A stretch of DNA of 64,000 bases. Source: Paenibacillus sp. MMS20-IR301 (GTDB taxonomy: Bacteria; Bacillota; Bacilli; Paenibacillales; Paenibacillaceae). Shown here piece after piece: positions 1 through 9,209 of this stretch. The number at the start of each line of letters is the position of its first letter. Position 1 is the stretch's first letter. Both the position numbers and the translations under genes were made by a program. The notes beneath the pieces were generated by a model. It did no database searches, had not been told where the DNA came from, and was given only the letters and a program-made list of their open reading frames with translations. The stretch spans positions 5,214,001-5,278,000 of the forward strand of contig NZ_CP135275.1 of NCBI RefSeq assembly GCF_032302195.1, given 5' to 3'.

Positions 1-3000
1 ATCGTGACGAATTCTGCCCGGTTCACTTCACGGTTCGGACGGAAGGTATTATCCGCATACCCGTTGACGAAGCCGGCTGCAACTGCCTTTTGAATAGCTG
101 CTGCTGCCCAGTGACTGTCTGCATCAGACATTACCAGCCCCGCTGCAGGACTGCTTCCGTTGCCAGCCGGTGCAGCTGATGGTGCAGCAGTGGCTGACGG
201 TGCAGGCGCCGGGGTAACAGCAGGCGTTGGCGTTGGCGCCGGAGTAGCTGCTGCTCCAGTCGATCCTCCAGTTACAGGAGGTAATGTCGGTGCTGCCGTT
301 GGTGCTGGTGTTGGTGTTGATGTTGGTGTTGGCGTTGGCGTCTCCGGATCCGGTGTTTCTCCTCCGGATTCCTTCTTCAGAATACCAAACTGTTCAATAA
401 TGTAAGGCTCAGCATTGTCCTTATTCTGGTCAATCTCATAGGACACTGCAGTCAGCTTATCTCCATCGACTGTAATGCCAACGAAATTCTGGATCTGGCC
501 GCGCTTTGGACGCGAGCTGTCGCTTGGATCGGGCCCGTAAGGCGCGGCATGGTTTTCTTCAGCCTTTTCGAAGAGATTGTAATACGCATCCCCGAGGGCT
601 TCCTTCTTGTTCTTATAATAGACCTTCGCTCCAGCCGTAGCCGGTATCAGATAGATGGCCCCATCCGGATTCACAGTATACTCTACTGTTGTCCCGTTCA
701 GGGATTCGGTGATTTTGGTTGCAGCTGCAGCAGTTCCATCTGCCTGGATAGGCTTCGTACGCGCATAGATATGGTCATGTCCCTGCAATACGAAATCGAT
801 ACCCAGCTCAGCCATAAGCGGGGCAATCTTTGCCCTTACCCCGTTCGCACCCATAATATCCTTATCGGTAGCGTGATTAGAGGTTGTGTAAGGTCCTTTA
901 TGAATGTTAACAATAATCCAGCCTGCTCCGGCTTCCTTGGCCGATTTCACATCTGCCTTAAGCCATTCTACCTGGTCTGTACTGAAATTGGCATAGGCTT
1001 CAGAATCCTCATTGCTGTTCAATACAACAAAATGGGCATTACTGTAATCATACGAATAATATGCTCCAGTTTCTGTTGCCGAGCCTGGTGCCTCCTGAAT
1101 ATTGAAATGCTCATAGAATGCATTAGCTTCATCTTCATGGTTACCAGCGGATGGAACAATTGTGGTATTAAGCAAACTGTCTTGAGAGTGGCCAAGCAGC
1201 CAATCCCATTGGGTCTCCTTCGTTCCGGTATCCACAATATCTCCGTTATGAACTACAAACTGTGCATCCGGCACTGTTGTCAGAGCCTTTGCAAGAGTCT
1301 CTGAGGACAGAATGGCTTCATCCTCAGTCTTGGCCTGTGTGTCCGCAAGGTCAATGAAAGTAAATGCACCTGACTCAGGCGCTGTACGGAAGGTACCTGC
1401 GGCACTCCAGATCCCCAGGGATTGATCCCCCACACGGAAATAATAAGAGGTGTCAGCCTTGAGTCCGGTGGCTTCCGCTTTGTGCACCAATTCTTCCTTG
1501 GCATTAGTGGAAGCTGCTGAGCGCCCGCTAAAAGCAGTGGCTTCCGCAAAGTCCGGCGCTGTTTGCGTCCGCTCTACAACCTGCAAGTCATTATTCTTCG
1601 CACTTAGCGGTGTATACCAAGTGAACCCCTTGGCACTGCGCGGATCACCATGATAAGTCACAGTCACTTTGCTCACGGCCGGCTGGCTGGCAATAACACC
1701 CTCAGACTGATTCCGGCCGCTTACAGCCTTAATTACAAACTGGTAATCCCGTGAAGGATCCGAGTTATCTACAGTATAGCTGTAAGTTGTTGTTCCTGTT
1801 TCCGTTGATATTACAGTGTTCCAGTTAGCTCCAAGCAGATCGTTATTCTCATATACCCGGTATCCGGAGACCGGCAGCTCAGTAGCGGGAGCTTCCCAAG
1901 TCAATGTCAGCTTGCCGTCTGCACCTGTAATCATTTGAGCATTCTGAACAGCAGGCACAGTTACATCTGACTTATGGATACTGTATCCATCATAGAGATC
2001 TGAAGTTCCTCCGGTTGTTGTTGTATACGCCTTGTAGCTCAAGTCATTATCTGTAACGGTGAACCCCGTAAACATTTCTTTACCCGGCTGCTCGTATTTA
2101 GCAGCAAACGGGAAGGGGCCGGAAGCAACGTTATATTTCTTGTTGCCTGCAGCATTCGTAATCAGATAAAGCGTTCCCTCAGGATCGGTGACCGTACCGT
2201 CTGAATCCGGAACAATATCTGTCAAAGGCTCGTTATTCAGCATTTGATAACTCCGGGTGTACGTATGATCATGTCCGCCGATGACCATATCGACACCAAG
2301 CTCATCGAATACTTTCGTCAATTGCGAACGATAGAACAATACATCCTTATCATCGGTATGACTTGCTACCGAATACGGGGATTTATGCAGCAGCACAATC
2401 TTCCACTGTTTATCCGTTTTGGCTACTTCACTGCGCAGCCATTCCACTTGCCTGGAATAGATTTCATTATTTTCAGCGCTGGAGCTTTCTCCGTAATACT
2501 CTGTGTTAAGAACCATAAAGTGCGCCGGGCCGTAGTCCATAGAATATACTGAACCATCGGGTTTAGCCCCTGTATTCGAAATGTTCGGAAGATTGAAATG
2601 TCCAGTGAAATTGCTGTAGTTCTTGCTCTCATGATTACCAACCAGCGGAACCAGCGGGATGTTCTTCAGAATATCCTTCGGCTTGGCGAAGAACCAGCCC
2701 CATTGGTCTTCAATGTCACCATGGTCCACCAAATCTCCAGTATTCAGAATAAACTGTACGTCCGGGAATTTCGCTAGACCTTCCTGGAGGGTGTGATTCC
2801 AGATGTCAAAATCCTCTTCAGTGGTTCCTTGGGAATCTGTAGTGTAAAGGAACTGATACGCCGGGTTCACCGCTGCTTCGGTCGTGAACGTTCCAATATC
2901 ACTCCAGTTGCCGTCTTGCCCATCACCTGCGCGGTAGGCATATTTTGTGCCCGGCTTCAAGTTCTCCGCAATGACTTTGTGGCTGGAGATTACAGAAGTA

Positions 3001-3926
3001 ATCCCGGCTGACTTATCTGCTCTGGACTGGTAGATGTTCGCAGTTAGCGAGGTGCCCTCAAAAGTAAGAATTCCTTCTGCCGGAAACTCATTTCCCTGAA
3101 GCGCTGCAGCTTCTACCACTTCAAGTGTAGTCCCCGTTACCGTTTCAGGAGCATACCAGGCAAAACCCATGCGTGTCTGAGGATCTCCGTTAAAGGTCAG
3201 TGCAAGGGATTCCGGCTTGCCTTGACCAGGCAGCACCGGCTCAGCCGCCGGATAGGCAATCAATTTCATATCCCAATATAGATCTGAGCTGCTTGCACTG
3301 GTTTGATGGACCTCAGCCGCAAGCTCATTGATGCCGTCCTTCAGATTTGCCTTCACAACATCAGCCAAGTTTACCTTGGAGATATTGGGATCACTCTTAT
3401 TGTAAGTACTCTTGGTCAAATAATTAATCGCTCCGGCAGGCATGCCTTCACGATAGATTTCTGTACCGTTTAAATACAAGACGAAGCCGTCATCGAATCC
3501 GAATGTCCCTTCGATCTTATCAAAAGCGCTTAATTGCTCTTTATCCATATTGATATTCGTACGGAAGTACGAAGTGATATACTTATTTGATTTATTACCG
3601 CCATAGCTAATCTCAGTATTAAGCGGGCCGAATGTTGTAGTACTTACTCCAGTTCCGTCATGCTTGTAGCCCAGGGGGGCCTGTCCAATTTTCCAGTTGG
3701 AGTCATCATAGACTGCCTGCCAAACGGTGCCCTGATCACTTCCGTTATCTACATATCTCCAGTTCGAGTTTCCTTCCAGCAATGTAATCGGCTGCTCTGC
3801 TTGACTCTGAAGCGCTCCGCCATCATTAACATTCTCCGCCAGCGCCGTCATTCCATTGGTGCCGATTCCCAATACCATGATTAGGATCAGCATCACGGAA
3901 AGTGACTTGTTGATAAAATTCTTCAA
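1..3926 (-). CDS. Secreted S-layer-anchored protein with two purple-acid-phosphatase/metallophosphoesterase modules (3' end missing)
   Basis: The reading frame is open from a TTG at 3926 to the window edge (at least 1308 residues), so the C-terminus is missing. TTG is chosen because AAGGAGG lies 7 nt upstream, while the nearer ATG at 3931 hits a stop after two codons. Order: signal peptide (about 1-33), an N-terminal domain probably with a jelly-roll fold, then twice an FN3-like purple acid phosphatase N-domain followed by a calcineurin-like phosphoesterase. Metal-binding motifs are intact in both copies: GDLVDHGD and GNHE (430) and GHDH (551) in the first, HNGDIVD, GNHE (928) and GHDH (1049) in the second. 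A Pro/Thr/Ala-rich linker precedes an SLH domain that begins near residue 1266 (SHWAAAAIQKAV, GYADNTFRPN, VNRAEFVT), so it should bind secondary cell-wall polymer. A surface phosphomonoesterase or phosphodiesterase is the likely activity; the substrate cannot be read. Confidence 0.9.
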   Translation of the reverse strand, partial: MKNFINKSLSVMLILIMVLGIGTNGMTALAENVNDGGALQSQAEQPITLLEGNSNWRYVDNGSDQGTVWQAVYDDSNWKIGQAPLGYKHDGTGVSTTTFGPLNTEISYGGNKSNKYITSYFRTNINMDKEQLSAFDKIEGTFGFDDGFVLYLNGTEIYREGMPAGAINYLTKSTYNKSDPNISKVNLADVVKANLKDGINELAAEVHQTSASSSDLYWDMKLIAYPAAEPVLPGQGKPESLALTFNGDPQTRMGFAWYAPETVTGTTLEVVEAAALQGNEFPAEGILTFEGTSLTANIYQSRADKSAGITSVISSHKVIAENLKPGTKYAYRAGDGQDGNWSDIGTFTTEAAVNPAYQFLYTTDSQGTTEEDFDIWNHTLQEGLAKFPDVQFILNTGDLVDHGDIEDQWGWFFAKPKDILKNIPLVPLVGNHESKNYSNFTGHFNLPNISNTGAKPDGSVYSMDYGPAHFMVLNTEYYGESSSAENNEIYSRQVEWLRSEVAKTDKQWKIVLLHKSPYSVASHTDDKDVLFYRSQLTKVFDELGVDMVIGGHDHTYTRSYQMLNNEPLTDIVPDSDGTVTDPEGTLYLITNAAGNKKYNVASGPFPFAAKYEQPGKEMFTGFTVTDNDLSYKAYTTTTGGTSDLYDGYSIHKSDVTVPAVQNAQMITGADGKLTLTWEAPATELPVSGYRVYENNDLLGANWNTVISTETGTTTYSYTVDNSDPSRDYQFVIKAVSGRNQSEGVIASQPAVSKVTVTYHGDPRSAKGFTWYTPLSAKNNDLQVVERTQTAPDFAEATAFSGRSAASTNAKEELVHKAEATGLKADTSYYFRVGDQSLGIWSAAGTFRTAPESGAFTFIDLADTQAKTEDEAILSSETLAKALTTVPDAQFVVHNGDIVDTGTKETQWDWLLGHSQDSLLNTTIVPSAGNHEDEANAFYEHFNIQEAPGSATETGAYYSYDYSNAHFVVLNSNEDSEAYANFSTDQVEWLKADVKSAKEAGAGWIIVNIHKGPYTTSNHATDKDIMGANGVRAKIAPLMAELGIDFVLQGHDHIYARTKPIQADGTAAAATKITESLNGTTVEYTVNPDGAIYLIPATAGAKVYYKNKKEALGDAYYNLFEKAEENHAAPYGPDPSDSSRPKRGQIQNFVGITVDGDKLTAVSYEIDQNKDNAEPYIIEQFGILKKESGGETPDPETPTPTPTSTPTPAPTAAPTLPPVTGGSTGAAATPAPTPTPAVTPAPAPSATAAPSAAPAGNGSSPAAGLVMSDADSHWAAAAIQKAVAAGFVNGYADNTFRPNREVNRAEFVT

Positions 3927-4199
3927 TTCATTGCCTCCTTATTCGTAAAATTTATTATTTGCATACCGGTTCATTCTAACCAGCCATTGTTTTCACAATG
4001 TTCACAAATAGGTAGTTTTACGTAAAGCCCATTTTGTATGGGCAGATGCAATATTGTCTGGCTATTGCTGCAAGCCATCAAATCCACGCAAATCTTCAGG
4101 TTTCCAGAACAAAATCACCCTAACGGGTAGATCAAAACTTATCCCCAACTTTATACACACCTTATCCACACCAGACGAAAATCATAATTTCCTAAACCA

Positions 4200-4236
4200 T
4201 AAAAAAGCCCACCCGTCTCCAGACGAATGGACTTTG
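4200..4236 (-). terminator. Intrinsic terminator of the ABC/GntR operon
   Basis: On the minus strand, AAAGTCCA/TGGGCTTT arms (one G-U pair) enclose CGTCT/AGACG, and the hairpin ends in a run of six T. It lies about 65 nt past the stop of the last small membrane protein gene. Confidence 0.8.
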
Positions 4237-4302
4237 TACCTGCTGCCATATAGGTTGAAATATACCGGGCCCTTACAGAGCTGATTGTTAACTTATGAGC
4301 TC

Positions 4303-4500
4303 TTACTCTGTTTTGCTAAACCGGTTATTCTTGCGGAATATCAAGAGTGCCAGCAGCATGATGCCAATCCCCCCGCCCGTCATGATGCCCCGCACAATAT
4401 CACTCAACGCTGCTCCGGCAGATTGGGCGATTAGCCCTGCAGCGATGAGCACCCAGCCAAAGAATATCAGTAACGCTAATTTCAGCTTCTCCTTTTCCAT
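4303..4500 (-). CDS. Small two-helix membrane protein
   Basis: A 65-residue protein with two hydrophobic helices joined by a Gly-rich turn (GIMTGGGIGIM) and a basic tail (RKNNR). The ATG at 4500 is preferred over an in-frame GTG at 4509 because the GAGGA motif sits 9 nt before the ATG and touches the GTG. It resembles the neighbouring 64-residue protein in its second helix (GLLTGIGIAGMVV there), so the two are probably old duplicates. It is the last gene before a terminator and so belongs to the ABC transporter operon. Function is not recognised; a small accessory subunit of the transporter is a guess from position only. Confidence 0.7.
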   Translation of the reverse strand: MEKEKLKLALLIFFGWVLIAAGLIAQSAGAALSDIVRGIMTGGGIGIMLLALLIFRKNNRFSKTE

Positions 4501-4558
4501 CCAAGACACTCCTCATAAGGATAATCGTCCAACAGCCTGCTCTGATCAATATCCGGTC

Positions 4559-4753
4559 TTAACGGCTTTGCTTTTGATATCTTCCATAGACCAGAAGGCT
4601 GACCACCATACCCGCAATCCCTATACCCGTTAACAAACCTTGTGAAAAATCGATCAGATTGCTGCCGTTTGATTCAATAATCCGGCTTGCCGTCAGTGCA
4701 AGAAAAGAACCTGCAAATAACATTCCCACATTTTGCTGTTGTATATTTTTCAT
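4559..4753 (-). CDS. Small two-helix membrane protein
   Basis: A 64-residue protein with an AAGGAG ribosome binding site 9 nt before its ATG. It has two predicted membrane helices (about 9-24 and 38-56) separated by a polar stretch (IIESNGSNLIDFSQ). It starts only 13 nt after the ABC permease gene and is followed by a similar small protein, so all three are almost certainly co-transcribed. No family is recognised. Two small paralogous membrane proteins at the end of an efflux-type ABC operon suggest a modulatory or sensing role, but that is inference. Confidence 0.7.
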   Translation of the reverse strand: MKNIQQQNVGMLFAGSFLALTASRIIESNGSNLIDFSQGLLTGIGIAGMVVSLLVYGRYQKQSR

Positions 4754-4766
4754 GATTACCCGCTCC

Positions 4767-6056
4767 TTATATTTTATAAGCTTTCATAGCTTTTCTGATC
4801 TCTTTGATACTAGGACGCTTGCCGTACATCAGTACACCGGTGCGGTAGATCTTGGCGGCGAGCCAGCCGAAGATGAAGGTTGTTACCAGCAGAATCGCCA
4901 GTGAGACGATGATCTCCCAGGTGGCTACTTGACCGAGACCAATCCGCAGCAGCAGACTGAGTGACGAAGTGAATGGAACATAGCTTGCTACCTTAACCAG
5001 CATGGTGTCAGCGTTTGAGATGCTGAACAGCGGAACGTAGAAGCTGACGAAGCCAATCATCATTACCGGCATAATGGCCTGCCCCAGATCCTCTGTCCGG
5101 CTGACAATCGAACCTACAGCAGCATACATAAGGGCATACAGGAAGTAACCGAGAATATACAGAATCAATCCGTAGATCAGAATACTTGCATTCAGCTGTC
5201 CCAGATCCAGGTCGAAATCAGTCATTACACTGGAGTTATGCGGCAGCATCAGGTTCAGGGCGATACTGGCTGCTATAATTCCGATCTGCAGCAGGCCGAC
5301 GAGGAAGATCCCGATTACCTTGCCGAACATTTGCGTCAGCGGCGAAGCGCTGGTAATGAGAATTTCCATGATACGCGAGCTTTTCTCTGAAGTAATCTCC
5401 GCAGCAATCATGTTACCGGTCATCATCACGGACATGAAGAACAGCATCAGCAGAACATAGACAACAACATAATTGATGACCGGCTTGCTCTCTGCCTGGT
5501 CCGTGCCTTCAGCCGTGTCACCGGCAAGCTGCTCGGTTCCGATGGAGACCGGAGCGAAGATTGCGGCCACCTGGCTCTCAGTCAGCTTATCGCCAACGAT
5601 CAGCCCGGTATTCACCTGCTGTAATGCACCCTGCAGGTACATCTGTACACTGCTGTCAAGCTCCCCGTCCTTGCTGTGATAAGTAACCGGCGGCACCCCT
5701 TCACTGCTCTCTGCAGCAAATGTCAGATAACCCTCAATATCCCCTTTATCCAGCCCCTGCTTCAGCGCAGCATCATCTGCAGAAGTGAAGGCTGTGAAAG
5801 TGACCGGGTCGGCTGTTTCAGCCGGCGGTGTGTAGGCTACAAGAAGCTCTGCAGGCCGGTAACCCTGCTCGGCAACAACACCGATCTGTGTGCCGCTCTT
5901 AGCATTATCGTCTTCACCTTTGAACACTTTAATCAGGTAAGGGATATTCATCCCGATGCTCAGCAGAAGCACCAGAATCAGGGTTGTAATCATGAATGAT
6001 TTCGTTCTGACTTTATTCCGGAATGTAAAGTTAATAATCGTCCCCATTTTATTCAT
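4767..6056 (-). CDS. ABC-2 type transporter permease (NatB-like)
   Basis: A protein of about 429 residues. One N-terminal membrane helix (near 20-45) is followed by a large extracytoplasmic domain (about 50-190) and five or six C-terminal helices, the arrangement of ABC-2 permeases such as NatB. The conserved stretch after the external domain, with MMTGNMIAAEITSEKSSRIMEILI, is typical of this family. The start overlaps the end of the upstream ATPase gene by 8 nt, so the two are translationally coupled. The permease should pair with the ATPase ending at 6049, giving an exporter of unknown substrate; sodium, antibiotic or peptide efflux are family precedents. A GTG at 6065 is an alternative start. 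Confidence 0.88.
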   Translation of the reverse strand: MNKMGTIINFTFRNKVRTKSFMITTLILVLLLSIGMNIPYLIKVFKGEDDNAKSGTQIGVVAEQGYRPAELLVAYTPPAETADPVTFTAFTSADDAALKQGLDKGDIEGYLTFAAESSEGVPPVTYHSKDGELDSSVQMYLQGALQQVNTGLIVGDKLTESQVAAIFAPVSIGTEQLAGDTAEGTDQAESKPVINYVVVYVLLMLFFMSVMMTGNMIAAEITSEKSSRIMEILITSASPLTQMFGKVIGIFLVGLLQIGIIAASIALNLMLPHNSSVMTDFDLDLGQLNASILIYGLILYILGYFLYALMYAAVGSIVSRTEDLGQAIMPVMMIGFVSFYVPLFSISNADTMLVKVASYVPFTSSLSLLLRIGLGQVATWEIIVSLAILLVTTFIFGWLAAKIYRTGVLMYGKRPSIKEIRKAMKAYKI

Positions 6057-6951
6057 TGGATTCACCCACCGCTCTGATAAAGATTTGGTTTAGTGTCGGT
6101 TCCTTAATTTCGAAATGCTCTACCTCGCCCTGAGCCATTGCCTGCTGAAGGATCCGCTGTGCGGCTCCGATCTCGCTAATGGACAACAGGTATCCCCGCT
6201 CCTGCCGCTCCACCTTAGTCACTCCGGCAATCCCAGCAAGCCCGTTCACTTCTCCAGCCGTCCGCAGGACGACTTCCTCACGCGGATACCCTTTCTTGAT
6301 CTCCCGGATATCCCCCTGGACTACGGTGTTCGAGCGGTCAAGGATGGTAATATTGCGGCACAGCTCCTCTACATGCTCCATCCGGTGGGTGGAGAACAGA
6401 ATGCTTGTGCCCTGATCCCGCATCTCTCTGACAGTCTCCTTAAGCAGCTCCACATTTACCGGATCGAGGCCGCTGAAGGCTTCATCCAGAATCAGAATCT
6501 TCGGCTTATGAACAACAGCGGCGACGAAGCCCATTTTCTGCTGATTGCCCTTGGACAGCTCTTCAATCTTCTTATTGTAGTATTCCGGAACATCGAACCG
6601 GTCCAGCCAGTAGCGCAGGCTCTTGTCCGCATCACTTGCTGACATTCCGCGCAGCCGGGCCAGGTAGATAATCTGGTCGCTCACTTTAACCTTAGGGTAC
6701 AACCCACGCTCCTCCGGCAGATAACCCATCAGATGCTGCAGCTCCGTGCTGTACGGCTTGCCGTTATAAAGAATCCGGCCTTCATCTGGATAGATCAGCC
6801 CCAGTACCATACGCATAGTCGTCGTTTTGCCGGCGCCGTTTGCTCCCAGCAGACCGTAAATTTCGCCTTGTTCCACCTTCAGACTGATTCCGTTGACTGC
6901 CGTCTTCTCTCCGTACTGCTTCACTACCTGTTCCAAATGCAAAGCTTCCAT
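6049..6951 (-). CDS. ABC transporter ATP-binding protein (NatA-like)
   Basis: A 300-residue ATPase with Walker A GANGAGKTT (36-44), signature LSKGN (132-136), Walker B ILILDEAFSGLDP (152-164) and the switch histidine in FSTHRME. The extra C-terminal domain of about 80 residues ends in LNQIFIRAVGE, as in DrrA/NatA-type exporters. It lies 3 nt after another ATPase gene and overlaps the permease gene, so it is inside one leftward operon. It most likely energises the permease ending at 4767. The substrate is unknown. Confidence 0.9.
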   Translation of the reverse strand: MEALHLEQVVKQYGEKTAVNGISLKVEQGEIYGLLGANGAGKTTTMRMVLGLIYPDEGRILYNGKPYSTELQHLMGYLPEERGLYPKVKVSDQIIYLARLRGMSASDADKSLRYWLDRFDVPEYYNKKIEELSKGNQQKMGFVAAVVHKPKILILDEAFSGLDPVNVELLKETVREMRDQGTSILFSTHRMEHVEELCRNITILDRSNTVVQGDIREIKKGYPREEVVLRTAGEVNGLAGIAGVTKVERQERGYLLSISEIGAAQRILQQAMAQGEVEHFEIKEPTLNQIFIRAVGESNE

Positions 6952-6954
6952 TCC

Positions 6955-7884
6955 TTATTCCCCTCTCTTCTGGTCGATCAGAACCGGACGATGTCCCCGG
7001 GTCCATAAGCTTAGAATTTCATCCAGCTCCAGGCTGCGGCTCTTCAGTACCTTTACGCCCAAATCCTGAATGCGTTTCTCATATAGATAGATTTGCTGGG
7101 TCATAAAGGATGCCACGCCCGGCGTTTCCAGCTTGAGCTCCACCGCCTGCGGCAGCTCTGCCGCCAGCTCCTTCATTTCCTGCTCCCCCTCCACCTGGAC
7201 CCACATTTCACTCCAGGAGCCGAACAAACTGTCCTTCTCGGTCATGCCGAGCAGCTGCCCCTGATGCATCAGCACGATATAATCTGCAAGTCTGCGCACC
7301 TCTTCAATAATATGGGTAGAGATTATAATCGTAGCCTCATGCTGCTCCATATAGTTCTGCAGGGTCTCAATCATAATTTTCCAGGCAAAAGGGTCAAGGC
7401 CAGAGGACGGCTCATCCAGCAGCAGCAGCCGGGGCTTCGCGGCCAGCGCCGCAGCGATCTCGAATTTGCGGCGCTCACCCTTGGACATCTTGCCCAGTCT
7501 GGCATGGCGCGGCACCTCGAACCTCAGCATCAGCTCCTCATAATAGCTGTGGTCCCAGGATGGATACCAATGGCGGCGGAATTCCGCAGCTTCATCGGCC
7601 GTCCAGAAATTCTCCTCATTCTGCGGGAGCTCCGGTACGTAAGCTATATTCTGGCGGAGTGCAAGCGGCAGTCCGTCCTTATAAGCCTCTCCGAACCAGC
7701 GGATCTCGCCCTCTCCGGGGAACGCCAGCTGCAGCAGCATGTGCAGCAGGGTGCTTTTACCTGAGCCGTTCTGGCCTACCAGGGCAGTAATATATCCTTG
7801 CGGCAGGCCCAGATTCAGCGGCCCTACCGTCTTGCTGCGCCGCTTCTTGCATACATTCCGCAGTTCTACAGCTTGCTGTACCAT
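6955..7884 (-). CDS. ABC transporter ATP-binding protein (YtrB-type)
   Basis: A 309-residue ATPase with Walker A GQNGSGKST (37-45), a variant signature MSKGERRKFE (133-142) and Walker B LLLLDEPSSGLDP (153-165). The MSKGE variant and its position directly after a GntR-type regulator gene (15 nt) are features of YtrB/YhcG-like ATPases in Firmicutes. The likely partner is the membrane protein starting at 9079, which would make this operon two ABC systems: this ATPase with the upstream membrane protein, and the NatA/NatB-like pair downstream. YtrB-type operons in Bacillus respond to cell-wall-active compounds; whether this one does is inference. Confidence 0.88.
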   Translation of the reverse strand: MVQQAVELRNVCKKRRSKTVGPLNLGLPQGYITALVGQNGSGKSTLLHMLLQLAFPGEGEIRWFGEAYKDGLPLALRQNIAYVPELPQNEENFWTADEAAEFRRHWYPSWDHSYYEELMLRFEVPRHARLGKMSKGERRKFEIAAALAAKPRLLLLDEPSSGLDPFAWKIMIETLQNYMEQHEATIIISTHIIEEVRRLADYIVLMHQGQLLGMTEKDSLFGSWSEMWVQVEGEQEMKELAAELPQAVELKLETPGVASFMTQQIYLYEKRIQDLGVKVLKSRSLELDEILSLWTRGHRPVLIDQKRGE

Positions 7885-7899
7885 GAGATCCCCCGTCCT

Positions 7900-8295
7900 T
7901 TAATTCGGCTTCCCGTATTTGTCTTTCACAATCACCATGAACAGCTGTGTAAGCTCTTCTTCGCTGCACTGTACAGACAGGCCGACATCCACTGCACTCT
8001 CCAGCGCCTTGCGGATAGCTTCCTGCTTATAACCCGCCATCGCTCCATCTCCAACATGGGAGACGAAGGTGCCTGTTCCCTGCCTCGTCCTCAGCAATCC
8101 TTCATTCTCCAGATCCTGATAGACCCTGCGGACTGTAATCACACTGCATTTCAGATCACCGGCGAATTCGCGGATGGAGGGAAGAAGTGTCCCCTCAGTT
8201 ATTGTCCCGGAGATAATCAGCGATCTCAGCTGGGTCTCGATCTGATGATACAGCGGCTCTGCACTGTTCTCGTTAATTTGTATTGGTATCCACAT
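7900..8295 (-). CDS. GntR-family transcriptional regulator, YtrA subfamily
   Basis: A 131-residue protein with an N-terminal winged helix-turn-helix (about 10-75: PLYHQIETQLRSLIISG, PSIREFAGDLKCSVITVRRVYQDLENEGLL, RQGTGTFV) and only a short helical C-terminal part. That short tail defines the YtrA subfamily, which usually represses its own ABC transporter operon. It lies inside such an operon. A perfect 8+8-bp palindrome at the operon promoter (9162-9179) is the obvious binding-site candidate. The second of two adjacent ATGs is chosen because it has the better spacing from GGCGGGTG. Confidence 0.9.
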   Translation of the reverse strand: MWIPIQINENSAEPLYHQIETQLRSLIISGTITEGTLLPSIREFAGDLKCSVITVRRVYQDLENEGLLRTRQGTGTFVSHVGDGAMAGYKQEAIRKALESAVDVGLSVQCSEEELTQLFMVIVKDKYGKPN

Positions 8296-8350
8296 CATTC
8301 ACACCCGCCTTCCGAGGCTCCGGCTTCCCGGATGAACGCCCTGCCCCGTC

Positions 8351-9079
8351 TCATACGAGATCGCGGCTCTTCAACCGGTGAATCGTCCATCTGGAGAACA
8401 GCTGCACCGATAATGTACCCAGCAGCAGCGATCCCCACATCAGCGGTGATAACAGCCCCCATTCCTTTGAGACAGCAACACTGGACAATAGCATATTGCC
8501 TCCAGCCAGCCTGATCAGTCCCGCAGCACCTATACCCAGAAACATGACAGCGATCATATTTACGAAGTACATTTTGCCGCTGACCGAGAACTCGATAAAA
8601 ATGAATAATCCGGCAATGATCAGACCGAAGCCGATCCAGGTGAGGGCAAATGCGAGATATGCGGGTACCGGCAGCTCTCTGCGGATACTTGCGCCAATGG
8701 CATAGATTAAACTGAAGTACAACGCACCGTTTACGGTGAAGGCGAACAGTGTATTCAGCTGCCTCCGGCAGAGAATGACCGCAGCCGGGACCGGCAGCGT
8801 CCGCATATAAGCCAGCAACCGGGTATAGGTATCATCTGCCAGGTACTTCATGTTTCTCCTGGAGAAGGTGACTCCCATTATGCATATAATCGTAACCAGC
8901 AGAACATCGCTGATCAGCTTTCCCTCCCCCAGGCTGACTGCATCATCGAATATCATGCCGCCCATTACGGCCATGTACCCCATGAATAAGACGGCGAACA
9001 GCAGCGCCCACAGCAGCTTCAGCCGGTCACCGCGGAAATCACTGCGTACGATGACCCATGCATGCTTTAACGTTGTCAT
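8351..9079 (-). CDS. Integral membrane protein, probable ABC transporter permease
   Basis: About 242 residues with six hydrophobic segments and short loops (for example LLWALLFAVLFMGYMAVMGGMIF, GALYFSLIYAIGA, LIIAGLFIFIEFSV). No sequence motif names it, but it is the first gene of an operon that continues with a YtrA-type regulator and an ABC ATPase, and its topology fits a permease. The ATG at 9079 is preferred to one at 9130: it has GAGG 9 nt upstream and starts with the basic-then-hydrophobic pattern of a membrane protein. The leader from the predicted promoter is about 95 nt. Confidence 0.75.
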   Translation of the reverse strand: MTTLKHAWVIVRSDFRGDRLKLLWALLFAVLFMGYMAVMGGMIFDDAVSLGEGKLISDVLLVTIICIMGVTFSRRNMKYLADDTYTRLLAYMRTLPVPAAVILCRRQLNTLFAFTVNGALYFSLIYAIGASIRRELPVPAYLAFALTWIGFGLIIAGLFIFIEFSVSGKMYFVNMIAVMFLGIGAAGLIRLAGGNMLLSSVAVSKEWGLLSPLMWGSLLLGTLSVQLFSRWTIHRLKSRDLV

Positions 9080-9161
9080 AACCTCTAACCTCGCTTTGTT
9101 AGTTCTTGAGCGACAGGGCAGCAGATTCACGATGCTTCAGTGTTCATCTCTCTGTGCTTAC

Positions 9162-9179
9162 TGTATATATCTATATACA
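9162..9179. promoter_or_regulatory. Perfect palindrome, candidate YtrA-type operator
   Basis: TGTATATA and TATATACA are exact inverse complements separated by two bases. The site sits just downstream of the predicted -10 box, covering the transcription start of the operon. GntR/YtrA-type repressors bind such inverted repeats, and the operon encodes one. Confidence 0.7.
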
Positions 9180-9180
9180 C

Positions 9181-9209
9181 AGTATATGTCCTTAATTTAC
9201 CAATGTCAA
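9181..9209 (-). promoter_or_regulatory. Sigma-A type promoter of the GntR/ABC operon
   Basis: On the minus strand TTGACA (9209-9204) and TATACT (9186-9181) are separated by exactly 17 bases, a near-consensus vegetative promoter. It reads into the membrane protein gene starting at 9079. Confidence 0.85.

Noticed and set aside
549-1304. 251-residue rightward frame inside the phosphatase gene
   Set aside because: Antisense frame; the leftward frame holds all conserved phosphatase motifs.
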